A stretch of DNA of 64,000 nt from assembly GCF_015291645.1 (NCBI RefSeq), contig NZ_CP030055.1, forward strand, positions 3,100,001 to 3,164,000. Reading direction: 5' to 3'. Made by a program: the position numbers and the translations under genes. Origin of the DNA: Bradyrhizobium sp. CCBAU 53340. GTDB taxonomy: Bacteria > Pseudomonadota > Alphaproteobacteria > Rhizobiales > Xanthobacteraceae. This document shows positions 9,147-17,906 of the stretch, in pieces (within the stretch, counting starts at the first letter, position 1; every line of letters starts with the position of its first letter). The notes below the pieces were generated by a model, which was not told where the DNA came from, ran no database searches, and worked only from the letters and a program-made list of their open reading frames with translations.

Positions 9147-10055
9147 TTAGCGCAAGTCGAGAGCAGCTGCTCGCATGGTGTCGCGCAACCAGATCAGGCC
9201 GGCGTCGTTCGAGCGATAGCGGTGCCATTGAGCGCATTGCTGCATGCTTGGCAACGATACCGGCAATTCGATGATGCGGATCGGTAGGCTTCGCTGCGCA
9301 AGTTTCGCAAGTCGACGGTGCAGGGTGGCGATGCGATTGGTCCCCACCACAAGATGCGGAATTGCGGTGAAGGCGTATGTCGAGATCGCCTCGTTGCGCG
9401 TCACTCCGCTTTGCTCCAGGTAGCGGGTCTCCAGGGATTGAGCCGCGATAGCCGGCCGCATCACAACATGGGATGCCTTGGTGTAGTCGCTGCGCGAAAG
9501 CTTTCCTCGCGCGAATTTCCCTTTGCTCCAGGCGATGGCGCAGAAATCTTCCTCGACGATGACCTCCGAAGGGTGAAGTTTTGAGCTGAACTCCCGCGGG
9601 ATGATGAGCAGGTCGACGTCGCCCCGTTCCAGGGCGCGCTCGGGCGCCTGAACCTGCTGGAGGAAGTCGAAGCGAATGCCGGGGGCAGCCGCTTCGCAGC
9701 GCGCAAGCAGCGCCGGCACCAGGGTCGCCATGGTGTAGTCCGACGCGAGGATCTTGAAGCAGCGGTCGGACTGAGCCGGATCGAACTCCGACGTTGACGC
9801 GATCGTCCAGTCGACCCGAACCAGCAGGTCTCTGATGGAATCTTTCAGCGCCTCGGCGCGGGGCGTGAGCTCCATCTTGCGCCCGAACTTCACCAGAAGT
9901 TCGTCATCGAAGTAGTTGCGCAGACGAAGCAGAGCGTTGCTCATCGCGGACTGCGTCACATTCATGCGCGCCGCTGCGCCGCTCACGCTGCGCAGATGCA
10001 GGAGATGATCGAGGGCGACCAGAAGGTTGAGATCGAACTTGTTGTTGAAGCGCAT
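9147..10055 (-). CDS. fdeR: NodD/FdeR-like LysR-family regulator
   Basis: 302-aa LysR-type regulator. It opens MRFNNKFDLNLLVALDHLL, the typical beginning of the NodD/NagR/LinR group, followed by the winged helix with VTQSAMSNALLRLR. Residues from about 95 form the periplasmic-binding-fold sensor. The frame is open to 10160, but family alignment and spacing favour the ATG at 10055. It is divergent from a hydrolase-dioxygenase-Rieske-FAD monooxygenase operon in the same order I recall for the Herbaspirillum fde operon, whose FdeR is a NodD-like, flavonoid-responsive activator. That role is inferred; LysR is certain. Nod-box-like motifs stand in front of both flanking units. Confidence 0.8.
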   Translation of the reverse strand: MRFNNKFDLNLLVALDHLLHLRSVSGAAARMNVTQSAMSNALLRLRNYFDDELLVKFGRKMELTPRAEALKDSIRDLLVRVDWTIASTSEFDPAQSDRCFKILASDYTMATLVPALLARCEAAAPGIRFDFLQQVQAPERALERGDVDLLIIPREFSSKLHPSEVIVEEDFCAIAWSKGKFARGKLSRSDYTKASHVVMRPAIAAQSLETRYLEQSGVTRNEAISTYAFTAIPHLVVGTNRIATLHRRLAKLAQRSLPIRIIELPVSLPSMQQCAQWHRYRSNDAGLIWLRDTMRAAALDLR

Positions 10056-10094
10056 CGCGACGCCCGAGGATCCATTTATGAAATCAATATCAGG

Positions 10095-10115
10095 GATCTT
10101 AATAATCAATTTTTC
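10095..10115 (+). promoter_or_regulatory. nod-box-like operator in the divergent regulator/operon region
   Basis: Bases 10095-10115 (GATCTTAATAATC followed by AATTTTTC) match the site at 7957-7977 at 16 of 21 positions, with the core ATCAATTTT identical. An ATATCAG/ATCAG stretch precedes both sites. It lies between the NodD-like gene (start 10055) and the operon (start 10192), where a LysR regulator would bind. Confidence 0.55.
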
Positions 10116-10191
10116 AGAGGAATAAAAGGGCGCTACCTTAGCATCGGGAAGAACGTCCAAGGGCGCGCCTTTCGTGCGCCGAGAGTGGTCA

Positions 10192-11349
10192 ATGTTCAGG
10201 TATTTTCCAACGAATTACGTCTGGAATCTCTCGGTCGATCTCGCGATCGAAATGGGGGCCAGGATCGGCGAGATCGAGGAGATGTGCGCGCCTCTGCAGG
10301 AGGCCGCGCGACAGCCCGATACTGCAGGTACGGCAGCTTTCCGCGAAACCTGGTCGCGCATGGCCGACAAGCTCTGCGGACTTGCTGCCGAGGATGAAGA
10401 GCGCGGACGGCTGCTCTCCGCGGGCGAAAAATACGGACGTGCCGCCACCTATCTGATCACTTGCGAACGGCTGCAGGCCCACGGCGCGCCGGGCCGCCTC
10501 GAACTCTACCGCCGCTTTCTCGACGTGTTCGCCAAGGGCGTCGCCCTGGCGCGGGAGAACTGCGAGCGGGTCGAAATCCCCTATGAGGGTGCCTACATCG
10601 CCGGTCTTCTCGTGCGAGCCGATGGCGTTGAAAGTCCGGCTCCGCTCCTGGTGCAGGTCAACGGGCTCGATTCAACCAAGGAGATGAAGTACCGCGTTGG
10701 GTTGCCGGCCTGGCTTGCCAAGCGCGGCGTTTCCTCGCTCGTGATCGACCAGCCGGGATCTGGCGAGGCGCTGCGGCTGCACGGTCTGACGGCGCGCTAT
10801 GACAGCGAACATTGGGCGAGCCGGGTGGTTGACTGGCTCGAGACGCGCGCCGATGTCGATCCCAAACGGATCGGGTTGGAGGGCGTTTCGCTCGGCGGCT
10901 ATTTTTGTCCGCGCGCCGTGGCCTTCGAGCCGCGCTTCGCCTGCGGCGTCGCCTGGGGCGCCAATCATGACTGGCGGGACGTGCAGAGGAAGCGATTGCA
11001 GAAGGAAGGCAGCTTCCCGGTCCCGCATTACTGGCAGCATGTCCGCTGGGTCTGGGGCGCCAAGGATCAGGACGATTTCGAGAAGATTGCCGAGAGGGTT
11101 CATCTCGACGGCGTCCTCGACCGCATCAGGGTGCCCTTCCTCGTGACCCATGGCGAGAAGGACTCGCAGATTCCGCTGCATTGGGCGGAGCGCACCTACG
11201 AGCATCTCGTGAACAGTCCCAAGCGCGAGCTCAAGGTCTTCACCGACCGCGAGGGCGGCTCGCAACATGCGAGCTTCGACAACAGCATCAATGCGGGCCA
11301 GTACATCGCCGATTGGGTGGCCGAGACATTGGGCGGTCGTGTCAATTGA
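10192..11349 (+). CDS. fdeB: alpha/beta hydrolase, C-C bond hydrolase type (FdeB-like)
   Basis: 385-aa hydrolase with a long helical N-terminal part (residues 1-125) before the catalytic domain, the layout of 2,6-dihydroxypseudooxynicotine hydrolase and FrsA-like enzymes that break carbon-carbon bonds in acylated aromatics. Nucleophile Ser233 lies in G-V-S-L-G, the acid is probably Asp324 (HGEKDSQ) and the base His359 (GSQHASF). It is first in the operon and 25 bases ahead of the dioxygenase. By analogy with flavonoid fde operons it would act on the ring-cleavage product or chalcone-like intermediate. Start chosen at the second ATG (10192); 10174 is also in frame. Confidence 0.8.
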   Translation: MFRYFPTNYVWNLSVDLAIEMGARIGEIEEMCAPLQEAARQPDTAGTAAFRETWSRMADKLCGLAAEDEERGRLLSAGEKYGRAATYLITCERLQAHGAPGRLELYRRFLDVFAKGVALARENCERVEIPYEGAYIAGLLVRADGVESPAPLLVQVNGLDSTKEMKYRVGLPAWLAKRGVSSLVIDQPGSGEALRLHGLTARYDSEHWASRVVDWLETRADVDPKRIGLEGVSLGGYFCPRAVAFEPRFACGVAWGANHDWRDVQRKRLQKEGSFPVPHYWQHVRWVWGAKDQDDFEKIAERVHLDGVLDRIRVPFLVTHGEKDSQIPLHWAERTYEHLVNSPKRELKVFTDREGGSQHASFDNSINAGQYIADWVAETLGGRVN

Positions 11350-11373
11350 ACACCGGCATTTCCGGGGAGAAGA

Positions 11374-12327
11374 ATGAAAATCGTAGGTTTAGACAGTTTA
11401 ATCTTCGGCGTGGACGACGTGCCCGGTGCTGCACGCTTCCTCATCGACTACGGCTTGACGCCCGTCGACGTCTCGGATGCCGGGGGACGCTTCGAGGCGA
11501 TCGACGGCACATCGGTCGTGATCGCGCGCGAGGACAATCCGCGGCTGCCCGTGCCGCCTGCGCCGGGCTGCCGGTTGCGCAAGACCATGATGGGCGTCGC
11601 AGATGGCGCGACGCTGCAGGCGATCGCTGCGGAATTGCGCCGGGATCGCGAGGTCCGTGTCCTGCCGGACGGCTCGATCGAATCAATCGACGATTCCAAT
11701 TTCGTCATCGGCTTCCGGACGACCGTGCGCCGGCCCTTTGCGCTGCCGGGCGAGATCTCCAATGCGCCGGGTAGTGTGATCTTTCGTCCCGTCAACAGCC
11801 TCGGCGTGCCGCCGCCCGGGACGGTGATCCGCCCGCGCTCGCTGTCGCATGTGGTGTATTTCGTGCCCGACGTGCTCAAGGCAGAAGCGTTCTACGTCAA
11901 CCGGCTGGGCTTTCGCTGCACGGACCGCTTCACCTCAACCGGTCCGTTTCTGCAACCGGCGGGGTCGCTCGACCACCACACCCATTTCCTGATCGGCGCG
12001 CCTCCGCATATGCACGGCGTCGAGCACTTCACATTCCATTTCGGCGGCCCGTCGGAAATGATCACCAACGGCTACCGTTTCGTGGAAAAGGGCTACCAGG
12101 CGTTCTGGGGACCCGGCCGCCACATCCTGGGCTCGAACTGGTTCTGGTACTTCAACAGCCCGTTCGCCTGCCACATCGAGATGGATGCGGACATGGATCT
12201 GCACGACGCCAGCTGGGCGCCGCGCGAGGCCGCGCTGTCCGCCGATGCGTCCCAGACGTTCCTTTTGAAGATGCGCAAGAAATGGGCCCCCGGTCCGGGA
12301 ATCCACGAGAATGGCGACTACGCCTGA
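11374..12327 (+). CDS. fdeC: VOC-family extradiol-type dioxygenase (FdeC-like)
   Basis: 317-aa protein with two vicinal-oxygen-chelate modules (about 1-120 and 152-285). The second module offers a plausible 2-His-1-carboxylate iron site: His159 in LSHVVYF, His218 in VEHFTF and Glu269 in CHIEMD, as in extradiol ring-cleaving dioxygenases. The GENE ends inside the next one: its stop at 12325-12327 overlaps the Rieske start at 12311, so the two are probably translationally coupled. In Herbaspirillum a protein of this kind opens ring A of 8-hydroxynaringenin; the substrate here is inferred from the gene order only. Confidence 0.78.
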   Translation: MKIVGLDSLIFGVDDVPGAARFLIDYGLTPVDVSDAGGRFEAIDGTSVVIAREDNPRLPVPPAPGCRLRKTMMGVADGATLQAIAAELRRDREVRVLPDGSIESIDDSNFVIGFRTTVRRPFALPGEISNAPGSVIFRPVNSLGVPPPGTVIRPRSLSHVVYFVPDVLKAEAFYVNRLGFRCTDRFTSTGPFLQPAGSLDHHTHFLIGAPPHMHGVEHFTFHFGGPSEMITNGYRFVEKGYQAFWGPGRHILGSNWFWYFNSPFACHIEMDADMDLHDASWAPREAALSADASQTFLLKMRKKWAPGPGIHENGDYA

Positions 12328-12679
12328 GGTGAAGATTGCAAGGTTACTCCGGATAGGCCGAGCCGACGAGATCGGCGAGGGTCAATCGCGCGGATTCGAT
12401 CCGCACGAGTCCGGAGAGGACACGATGTTCGTCGTTCGGCAGGGCGGTGTCCTGCAGGCTTGGCGCAACGCCTGTCCGCATATCGACGGAGCGCCGATGG
12501 CCTGGCGCAAGGACGCGTACCTGAATGCCGATGGCTCGCGCATCGTGTGCCATGCGCATGGGGCGGAATTCCTGCCTGATAGCGGGATCTGTGTGCAGGG
12601 CCCGTGTGTGGGTAAAAAATTGACCGCCGTGCCGATCATCGTCGATCGCCGCGGCGAGCTCTTGGTGAAAGAAGAATAA
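12311..12679 (+). CDS. fdeD: stand-alone Rieske [2Fe-2S] protein
   Basis: 122-aa soluble Rieske protein. Cluster ligands are Cys55/His57 (N-A-C-P-H-I-D) and Cys80/His83 (V-C-H-A-H-G), a complete motif. It has no oxygenase domain and no transmembrane anchor, so it should be an electron carrier rather than a terminal oxygenase. It overlaps the 3' end of the dioxygenase gene by 17 bases. The operon encodes no reductase. It may protect or reactivate the dioxygenase iron, as small ferredoxins do for catechol 2,3-dioxygenase, or serve another oxygenase. Confidence 0.88.
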   Translation: MATTPEVKIARLLRIGRADEIGEGQSRGFDPHESGEDTMFVVRQGGVLQAWRNACPHIDGAPMAWRKDAYLNADGSRIVCHAHGAEFLPDSGICVQGPCVGKKLTAVPIIVDRRGELLVKEE

Positions 12680-12719
12680 GACCGCCGAAAAAGGCGCGAG
12701 ATTTGAGAGGAGGGACACC

Positions 12720-13850
12720 TTGGCGGTGATTCATAAGGTATTGGTCATCGGCGGAGGATTTTCCGGCATGGCTGCGGCCATCCAGATGCGCAAAGCCGGC
12801 ATCGACGTCGATCTCGTCGAGATCGATCCCAACTGGCGTCCTGAAGGGGCCGGCATCACCGTCAATGGTCCGACCTTGCGCGCGCTCGAGACGATCGGAG
12901 TCTTCGACGAATTCGCAAGGCGCGGTTTTACCTCCAGCGGAGTCGATCTGTTCACCCCCACGGGGCAGAAGATCGGCGAGATACCGACGCCCAAAGTGGC
13001 GGGCTCGGACGTTCCAGGGGGCGGCGGGATCATGCGGCCGGAGCTGGGACGGATCCTCGCGGACGCCACCCGCGCGAGCGGTGTCGCGGCTCGTGTCGGA
13101 TGCACCTACACGACGATCGAGCAGACGGCCGATCAGGTCACCGTCGCATTCACAGACGGGACGACTGGTAGCTATGACCTCGTCGTCGCCGCCGACGGTG
13201 TCCACTCGAAAACGCGCGAACGTTTCTTTCCGGAGGTCAAGCCGCCGCAATATATCGGACAGGGAGTCTGGCGCGCGGTTCTGCCGCGTCCGGCAGAGAT
13301 CGTGCGCCCGCGGATGTGGCTGGGAGGCACCGTCAAGGTCGGCGTTAATCCGGTCAGCCAGACACATTTGTACATGTTCATCACCGAGGCGCGGCTGGAA
13401 AAGACAAATCTCGATCCGGCCTCCTTCCCCGATCTCGTGACGTCCATGCTGAAGCCGTTTCCTGATCCGTTGATCCAGTCGCTCATTCCCCACGTTTTCG
13501 CTTCCGAGGCGCCGATCGACTATCGCCCGCTTGCCAACCTTCTCGTGCCGGCACCCTGGAATCGCGGGCGCGTCATCCTGATCGGCGATACGGTCGCGGC
13601 GACCACGCCGCATCTGGCATCCGGCGCCGGTATCGGCATCGAGAGCGGCATCGTTCTTGCGGAGGAACTGGCGAAGGCTGCGACCCTGCAAGACGCGTTC
13701 GACGGCTTCCATGCGAGGCGCTGGGAGCGTTGCCGCATGGTGATCGAGAATTCGGAAAGGCTCTGCCGGATCGAGATGAAGAACGGCGACAAAGCCGAGC
13801 ACGCGAGGATCATGCGGGAATCGGTCATTGCGCTGACGCAGCCGATTTGA
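12720..13850 (+). CDS. fdeE: FAD-dependent aromatic hydroxylase (FdeE-like)
   Basis: 376-aa group A flavoprotein monooxygenase. It has the dinucleotide motif VIGGGFSGMAAA (residues about 9-20), the DG motif VVAADGVHSKTR and the FAD-ribityl motif RVILIGDTVAATTPHLASG. The start is a TTG at 12720: it follows a strong GAGAGGAGGG ribosome site at the right distance and gives the family's usual N terminus, whereas the next ATG would delete the FAD strand. NAD(P)H-dependent ortho-hydroxylation of a phenolic ring is expected. In fde operons the equivalent enzyme hydroxylates naringenin at C8, which prepares ring A for cleavage by the VOC dioxygenase. Confidence 0.87.
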   Translation: MAVIHKVLVIGGGFSGMAAAIQMRKAGIDVDLVEIDPNWRPEGAGITVNGPTLRALETIGVFDEFARRGFTSSGVDLFTPTGQKIGEIPTPKVAGSDVPGGGGIMRPELGRILADATRASGVAARVGCTYTTIEQTADQVTVAFTDGTTGSYDLVVAADGVHSKTRERFFPEVKPPQYIGQGVWRAVLPRPAEIVRPRMWLGGTVKVGVNPVSQTHLYMFITEARLEKTNLDPASFPDLVTSMLKPFPDPLIQSLIPHVFASEAPIDYRPLANLLVPAPWNRGRVILIGDTVAATTPHLASGAGIGIESGIVLAEELAKAATLQDAFDGFHARRWERCRMVIENSERLCRIEMKNGDKAEHARIMRESVIALTQPI

Positions 13851-13923
13851 TCCGGCGGATGCTGGTGGTCAGCTCAGTGCCGTCGAGCCGAAAGACAAGT
13901 CATAAATCAAAGGGGGAATAGCA

Positions 13924-15087
13924 ATGCAATCGACAACGGAAAACTGGTCAGGCCGTCTTTCCTTGATGGTGGCGCACTGCGCCGGCATGGTGGACCTCGT
14001 CGCCTTGCCGGTCTGGGTTGGCGCCCTGATCGCGCAGTACAAGTTCGCGCCTCAGCAGGCGGGCGGGCTTGCGACGCTGTTCCTGATCGGCGCGGTGCTT
14101 AGCAGCCTGTTCTTTGCACCACGCCTCAACCGCATAAATGCACGGCTGGCCGTGATCGGCGGCTTCGCGCTTGCCGCGGCAGCCTTCTTCGCTGCAGCGT
14201 GGGTTACGGATTTCGCGACTCTCGCCGTCTTGCACGCGCTTGCGGGCGCCTCGGCCGCCTGCGGCCTCAGCTTCACGCATGGGACAATCGCGCGCAGCGC
14301 CAATCCGCATCGCCTGTTTGCGATCGTCGGCATGGCGCTGGGCGTCTTCGCCATCGTGTTCCTCGGCGCGACGCTGAACCTGATCGGCGCGTTCGGTGGC
14401 CGCGCGCTGTTCGCGGTGTTCTCGGCCGTCATGGCGATTGCCGCGATCGTTGCTGCAATCTCTTTCCCTGCCGTCGTCGCGCGTGAGGAGAACTTGATTG
14501 CGGACGTCAGTCACCTCTCTCGGGCCGTGTGGTTCGGCGTGGCCGGGGTAAGCTGCATGGCGTTGACCCAGGCGATGATGTTCAGTTTCATCGAGCGCAT
14601 CGGGGTCGACAGAGGTTACGGCACCGAAGCGGTTACCGGCGTACTGATCGCGCTCGGCTTCGTCAATCTCCTGCCGGCACCGCTCGCGGCAGTCCTGGAA
14701 AAGAAGCTGTCGGCAAGGACGGTGGTAATCGCGGGGCCGATCTGTCAGGCGATCATCGCGGTGGCGATCACCTTCGGCAGCGGCTTTCTTGCCTATGCGA
14801 TCCCAACGGCCCTGTTCGTCGCGGTAATGATCTTCACGCACACCTTCGCCTTCGGCCTGCTGTCGCGACTCGATCCGACGGCGCGTGCCCTTGCGGGAAC
14901 GCCGGCGATGCTGATGATCGGAGCCGCGGGCGGCCCGATTCTCGGCGGCACGCTGGTTCAAACCTTCGGCTACCAGGCGCTGGGACTTGGCGCGATCGCC
15001 ATCTCGACCGTCGCGGTCCTGCTGTTCTCGCGTGTGTTTGCCACGAGCACGGAGCTCGCAGGCCCGCAATCTCTCGAAGTTGCCTGA
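13924..15087 (+). CDS. MFS transporter
   Basis: 387-aa inner-membrane protein with about 12 predicted transmembrane helices (for example around residues 25-45, 75-95, 125-150 and 195-215). It belongs to the YbfB/YjiJ-like or aromatic-acid-type major facilitator transporters; the loop FFAPRLNRINARL after helix 2 replaces the classical GxxxDR(K) signature. It follows the FAD monooxygenase by 73 bases and has a clear AAGGGGGAAT ribosome site. The context suggests uptake of the pathway substrate or export of an intermediate. Confidence 0.85.
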   Translation: MQSTTENWSGRLSLMVAHCAGMVDLVALPVWVGALIAQYKFAPQQAGGLATLFLIGAVLSSLFFAPRLNRINARLAVIGGFALAAAAFFAAAWVTDFATLAVLHALAGASAACGLSFTHGTIARSANPHRLFAIVGMALGVFAIVFLGATLNLIGAFGGRALFAVFSAVMAIAAIVAAISFPAVVAREENLIADVSHLSRAVWFGVAGVSCMALTQAMMFSFIERIGVDRGYGTEAVTGVLIALGFVNLLPAPLAAVLEKKLSARTVVIAGPICQAIIAVAITFGSGFLAYAIPTALFVAVMIFTHTFAFGLLSRLDPTARALAGTPAMLMIGAAGGPILGGTLVQTFGYQALGLGAIAISTVAVLLFSRVFATSTELAGPQSLEVA

Positions 15088-15111
15088 TCCGAAGAGAATC
15101 GAGGAATGACG

Positions 15112-15690
15112 ATGTCGCTCGCACCAATTCGCCGTGTCGTGACAGGTCACGACGCGCACGGGGATGCCGTGATCGCAACCGACGGCGCCTTGCCGACGGT
15201 GGTCGCGCTCACCGCGATTCCGGGGACGATGTTTCATGAGGTGTGGAGCACGGCTGCAACGCCTGTTTCCATCGACAACGGACCGGACCCGACCATTGGC
15301 CCCCTGCGCCTGCCGCCGCCGGCGCACGGTACCCGCATCCGTTTCGTCGACATCCCGCCCGACACCGAAGACTTCCTCAAGCATGGTGCGGCGCGGATGA
15401 AGGATGCGTTCGGCCAGGTCGGCGACATCAACGCATCGACCGTGCGACCGGACTCGCCACATCCGCTGATGCATCGCACCGAAACCGTCGACTACGGGAT
15501 TGTCATCTCCGGGGAGATCACGCTGGTGCTCGACAAGTGTGAAGCGAACCTGAAAGCCGGCGACGTCGTGATCCAGCGTGGCACGAACCATGCGTGGGCC
15601 AACCGAAGTGCCAAGCCGTGCCGGATGCTGTTCATGCTCGTCGATGGACAATTCAGCGACGAAGTCAATGCATCGAAGGCTGGCTCATGA
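15112..15690 (+). CDS. cupin-domain protein
   Basis: 192-aa single-cupin protein. The barrel occupies about residues 110-185: PHPLMHRTETVDYGIVISGE is cupin motif 1 and LKAGDVVIQRGTNHAW motif 2. Metal-ligand candidates are the histidines and glutamate of motif 1 and the histidine of motif 2. The ATG at 15112 is preferred over 15106 because the GAGGA ribosome site abuts 15106. The stop overlaps the next gene's start (ATGA), so the two are coupled. Such cupins act as dioxygenases, isomerases or binding proteins in ring-fission pathways; the exact reaction is unknown. Confidence 0.83.
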   Translation: MSLAPIRRVVTGHDAHGDAVIATDGALPTVVALTAIPGTMFHEVWSTAATPVSIDNGPDPTIGPLRLPPPAHGTRIRFVDIPPDTEDFLKHGAARMKDAFGQVGDINASTVRPDSPHPLMHRTETVDYGIVISGEITLVLDKCEANLKAGDVVIQRGTNHAWANRSAKPCRMLFMLVDGQFSDEVNASKAGS

Positions 15691-16715
15691 GACTTGCGAC
15701 CTACGATGACGGAACCATCGACGGCAAGCTGGTCGTCGTTTCCAGGGATCTTCAGCGGGCGGTCGGTGCGCGCGTGATCGCGCCGAATCTCCTGACGGCG
15801 CTGCGCTGCTGGCCATCGGTGGAGGCGCCATTGCGCCTTCTCGGCGAGCGGCTCGACCACGGCCGCGCCGAGGACGCCGTGCCGTTTGATCCAACTCGCT
15901 GCCTCGCGCCGCTGCCGCGCGCGCCGCAATGGTGCGATGGATCGGCATTTCTCAATCATGGGCGGCTGATGGATCTTGCGTTCGACAAACCGCCAATTCC
16001 GGATTTCGACACCATCCCGGTGATGTACCAGGGAGCGAGCGACGATTTTCTCGGCCCGCAGACCGATGTGCCCTTTGTGACCGAGGCGGACGGAATTGAT
16101 TTGGAGGGCGAGTTCGGCGTGATCGTCGACGAGGTGGCGATGGCGACGCCGCCCGCGGAGTGCGGCAGACACATCCGGCTCCTGGTGCAGATCAACGACT
16201 GGAGCCTCCGCGCCATCGGCGCGCGCGAGGTGCGGACCGGATTTGGTTTCCTCCAAGCCAAACCCTCGACGAGTTTCGCGCCAATCGCCGTGACGCCAGA
16301 CGAGCTCGGCGACGCCTGGCGAGACGACCGCGTGGACATGCAGCTTGGCGTCTGGCGCAACGGGGAACGGGTCGGTGCGGCCTCGGGCCGCGAAATGGCA
16401 TTCAGCTTTGCGGATCTGATCGCCCATGCTGCGAAAACGCGCCGCCTCACAGCCGGGACAATCATTGGATCGGGAACCGTGTCGAACGCCGATCGGTCGG
16501 CGGGCTCGAGCTGCCTCGCGGAGGTAAGAGCCATCGAAATGGTTGATTATGGCGCGGCCAGGACGCCGTTCCTGAAATTCGGGGATCGCGTGTCCATGCA
16601 GGCGCGCTTCGCCGACGGGCGGGACGGACCGTTTGGTCGTATCGATCAGAAGGTCGTCCGGGCGGGCGATAAGTCTGTGGCCCCGCCTCGCTCGTCCAAT
16701 CGCGGCGGAATGTAG
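15687..16715 (+). CDS. fumarylacetoacetate hydrolase family protein (long form)
   Basis: 342-aa FAH-family enzyme of the longer subgroup. Key segments are VMYQGASDDFLGP, the metal-binding EGEFGVIVDEVA, the QINDWSLRAIGAREV segment and TGFGFLQAKPSTSFAP. The family cleaves 1,3-diketo acids formed after ring fission, so it fits the end of an aromatic pathway. It begins inside the cupin stop codon (ATGA at 15687-15690), which indicates translational coupling. It differs clearly from the shorter FAH protein at 263-1108, so the two probably serve different routes. Confidence 0.87.
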   Translation: MRLATYDDGTIDGKLVVVSRDLQRAVGARVIAPNLLTALRCWPSVEAPLRLLGERLDHGRAEDAVPFDPTRCLAPLPRAPQWCDGSAFLNHGRLMDLAFDKPPIPDFDTIPVMYQGASDDFLGPQTDVPFVTEADGIDLEGEFGVIVDEVAMATPPAECGRHIRLLVQINDWSLRAIGAREVRTGFGFLQAKPSTSFAPIAVTPDELGDAWRDDRVDMQLGVWRNGERVGAASGREMAFSFADLIAHAAKTRRLTAGTIIGSGTVSNADRSAGSSCLAEVRAIEMVDYGAARTPFLKFGDRVSMQARFADGRDGPFGRIDQKVVRAGDKSVAPPRSSNRGGM

Positions 16716-16719
16716 ATCG

Positions 16720-17658
16720 ATGCGGATTTTGGTCACTGGAGCTGCGGGATTCATCGGTAGTGCGCTGCTGAAGTCGCTGATGAGCGACCCCGCTATGCCT
16801 GAGATCGTCGCCGTGGACCTCGCCGGGCGGCCGGCCTGGGCTGCAGCAGGACGCGCGCGCTGGATTTGCGGTGGGGTCGACGAATGCGCCGTCCTGGACG
16901 CGATCTTTCGCGACGAATACGATCTTGTCTTCCATCTCTCGAGCATCCCGGGGGCGCTTGCGGAAGCCGATCCGCGGCTCGGACGTCGCGTCAATCTCGA
17001 CGCCTCGCTCGATCTTCTGGAGCGACTGACGGCGACGTCTCGCTGCCCTCGCGTGGTCTATGCCAGCAGCATCGCGGTCTACGGCCCGAGCTCCGGCCCC
17101 GTCAGTTCGCGAACGCCGGTGCGTCCGGCGATTACCTATGGCGCGCACAAGCGCATGATCGAGATCGCCCTGGCCGACCACACCAGGCGGGGTGAGCTGT
17201 CCGGCATCTCGGTGCGGCTGCCCGGCATCGTGGCCCGCCCAGGACCGGCGACCGGATTCGGCTCTGCCTTCATGAGCGAACTCCTGCACGCGCTCTCGGC
17301 CGCCGAGCCCTATTGCTGTCCGGTATCGCCGAGCGCCACCATGTGGTGGCTGTCCGTTACCGCGGCGGTGAACAACCTCAAGCACGCCGGCGCGATCGCC
17401 CATTGCGGTACCGTTCAGCTTCCGGCGCTGCATCTAACCATCGGGGAAGTCGTCGAAGCGGTTGCTGAGGCCGGTGGAACGGTACGAACGTCACTCGTTC
17501 AATATCGTCCGGATGAGCGCATCGAGTCGACATTCGGCCGTTTCCCCGAACTGGACGTTGCCGACGAGCGCGCGCTTGGCTTCACCGACGACGGCTCAGT
17601 CGCGACGCTGATCAGGAATGCGCTCGCCCAACCAAATCGGGCCTCCCGGGAAGGGTGA
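16720..17658 (+). CDS. NAD(P)-dependent epimerase/dehydratase, DenD-like
   Basis: 312-aa extended short-chain dehydrogenase. The Rossmann motif is GAAGFIG (residues 7-13) and the catalytic tyrosine/lysine pair lies in TYGAHKRMIE, with an upstream serine in YASSIAVYG. The TxMWWxSV segment and C-terminal region resemble D-erythronate dehydrogenases (DenD) and related hydroxy-acid oxidoreductases. It starts only four bases after the FAH gene and is the last gene of this operon. In flavonoid-type clusters such proteins appear without a proven step; reduction or oxidation of a side-chain keto/hydroxy group is plausible. Confidence 0.85.
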   Translation: MRILVTGAAGFIGSALLKSLMSDPAMPEIVAVDLAGRPAWAAAGRARWICGGVDECAVLDAIFRDEYDLVFHLSSIPGALAEADPRLGRRVNLDASLDLLERLTATSRCPRVVYASSIAVYGPSSGPVSSRTPVRPAITYGAHKRMIEIALADHTRRGELSGISVRLPGIVARPGPATGFGSAFMSELLHALSAAEPYCCPVSPSATMWWLSVTAAVNNLKHAGAIAHCGTVQLPALHLTIGEVVEAVAEAGGTVRTSLVQYRPDERIESTFGRFPELDVADERALGFTDDGSVATLIRNALAQPNRASREG

Positions 17659-17773
17659 GCGACATAGAGAGACAAGCCGCAGCGCAAGAGGACCTTGACC
17701 TGGCTTTCAGTCGGCGACGGATCTCGCACGGGCGGCTGCTGTCGGGCGGACTGTCAATTCGCCCGTCTCGCGA

Positions 17774-17836
17774 GTTAGGCTGCCCTCCGGTAAGAGCATA
17801 GCGCTTCCAAGACAGTGGGTTTCGCGAATAGCGGAC
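17774..17836 (+). repeat. diverged 63-bp repeat, copy A
   Basis: Aligns with 26296-26359 in the same orientation with about ten differences and one gap. On the minus strand both copies keep an open frame ending in AKPTxxEALxSYRRAA-stop, where x marks substituted positions, so they may be 3' ends of one decayed gene family or a dispersed element. Confidence 0.6.
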
Positions 17837-17906
17837 CCTCGCTACCAAACCTGCGATTTTGCATGGCAAACCACGATCTTTTGCGATAGTGAAAACGGAG
17901 AGGCGC

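Noticed and set aside
13948..15651. 567-codon open frame on the minus strand
   Set aside because: Antisense to the MFS and cupin genes, rich in Arg, Asp and Glu as expected from antisense of GC-rich membrane-protein codons; no motif.
15492..16994. 500-codon open frame on the minus strand
   Set aside because: Antisense to the cupin, FAH and epimerase genes, all of which have clear family motifs on the plus strand.
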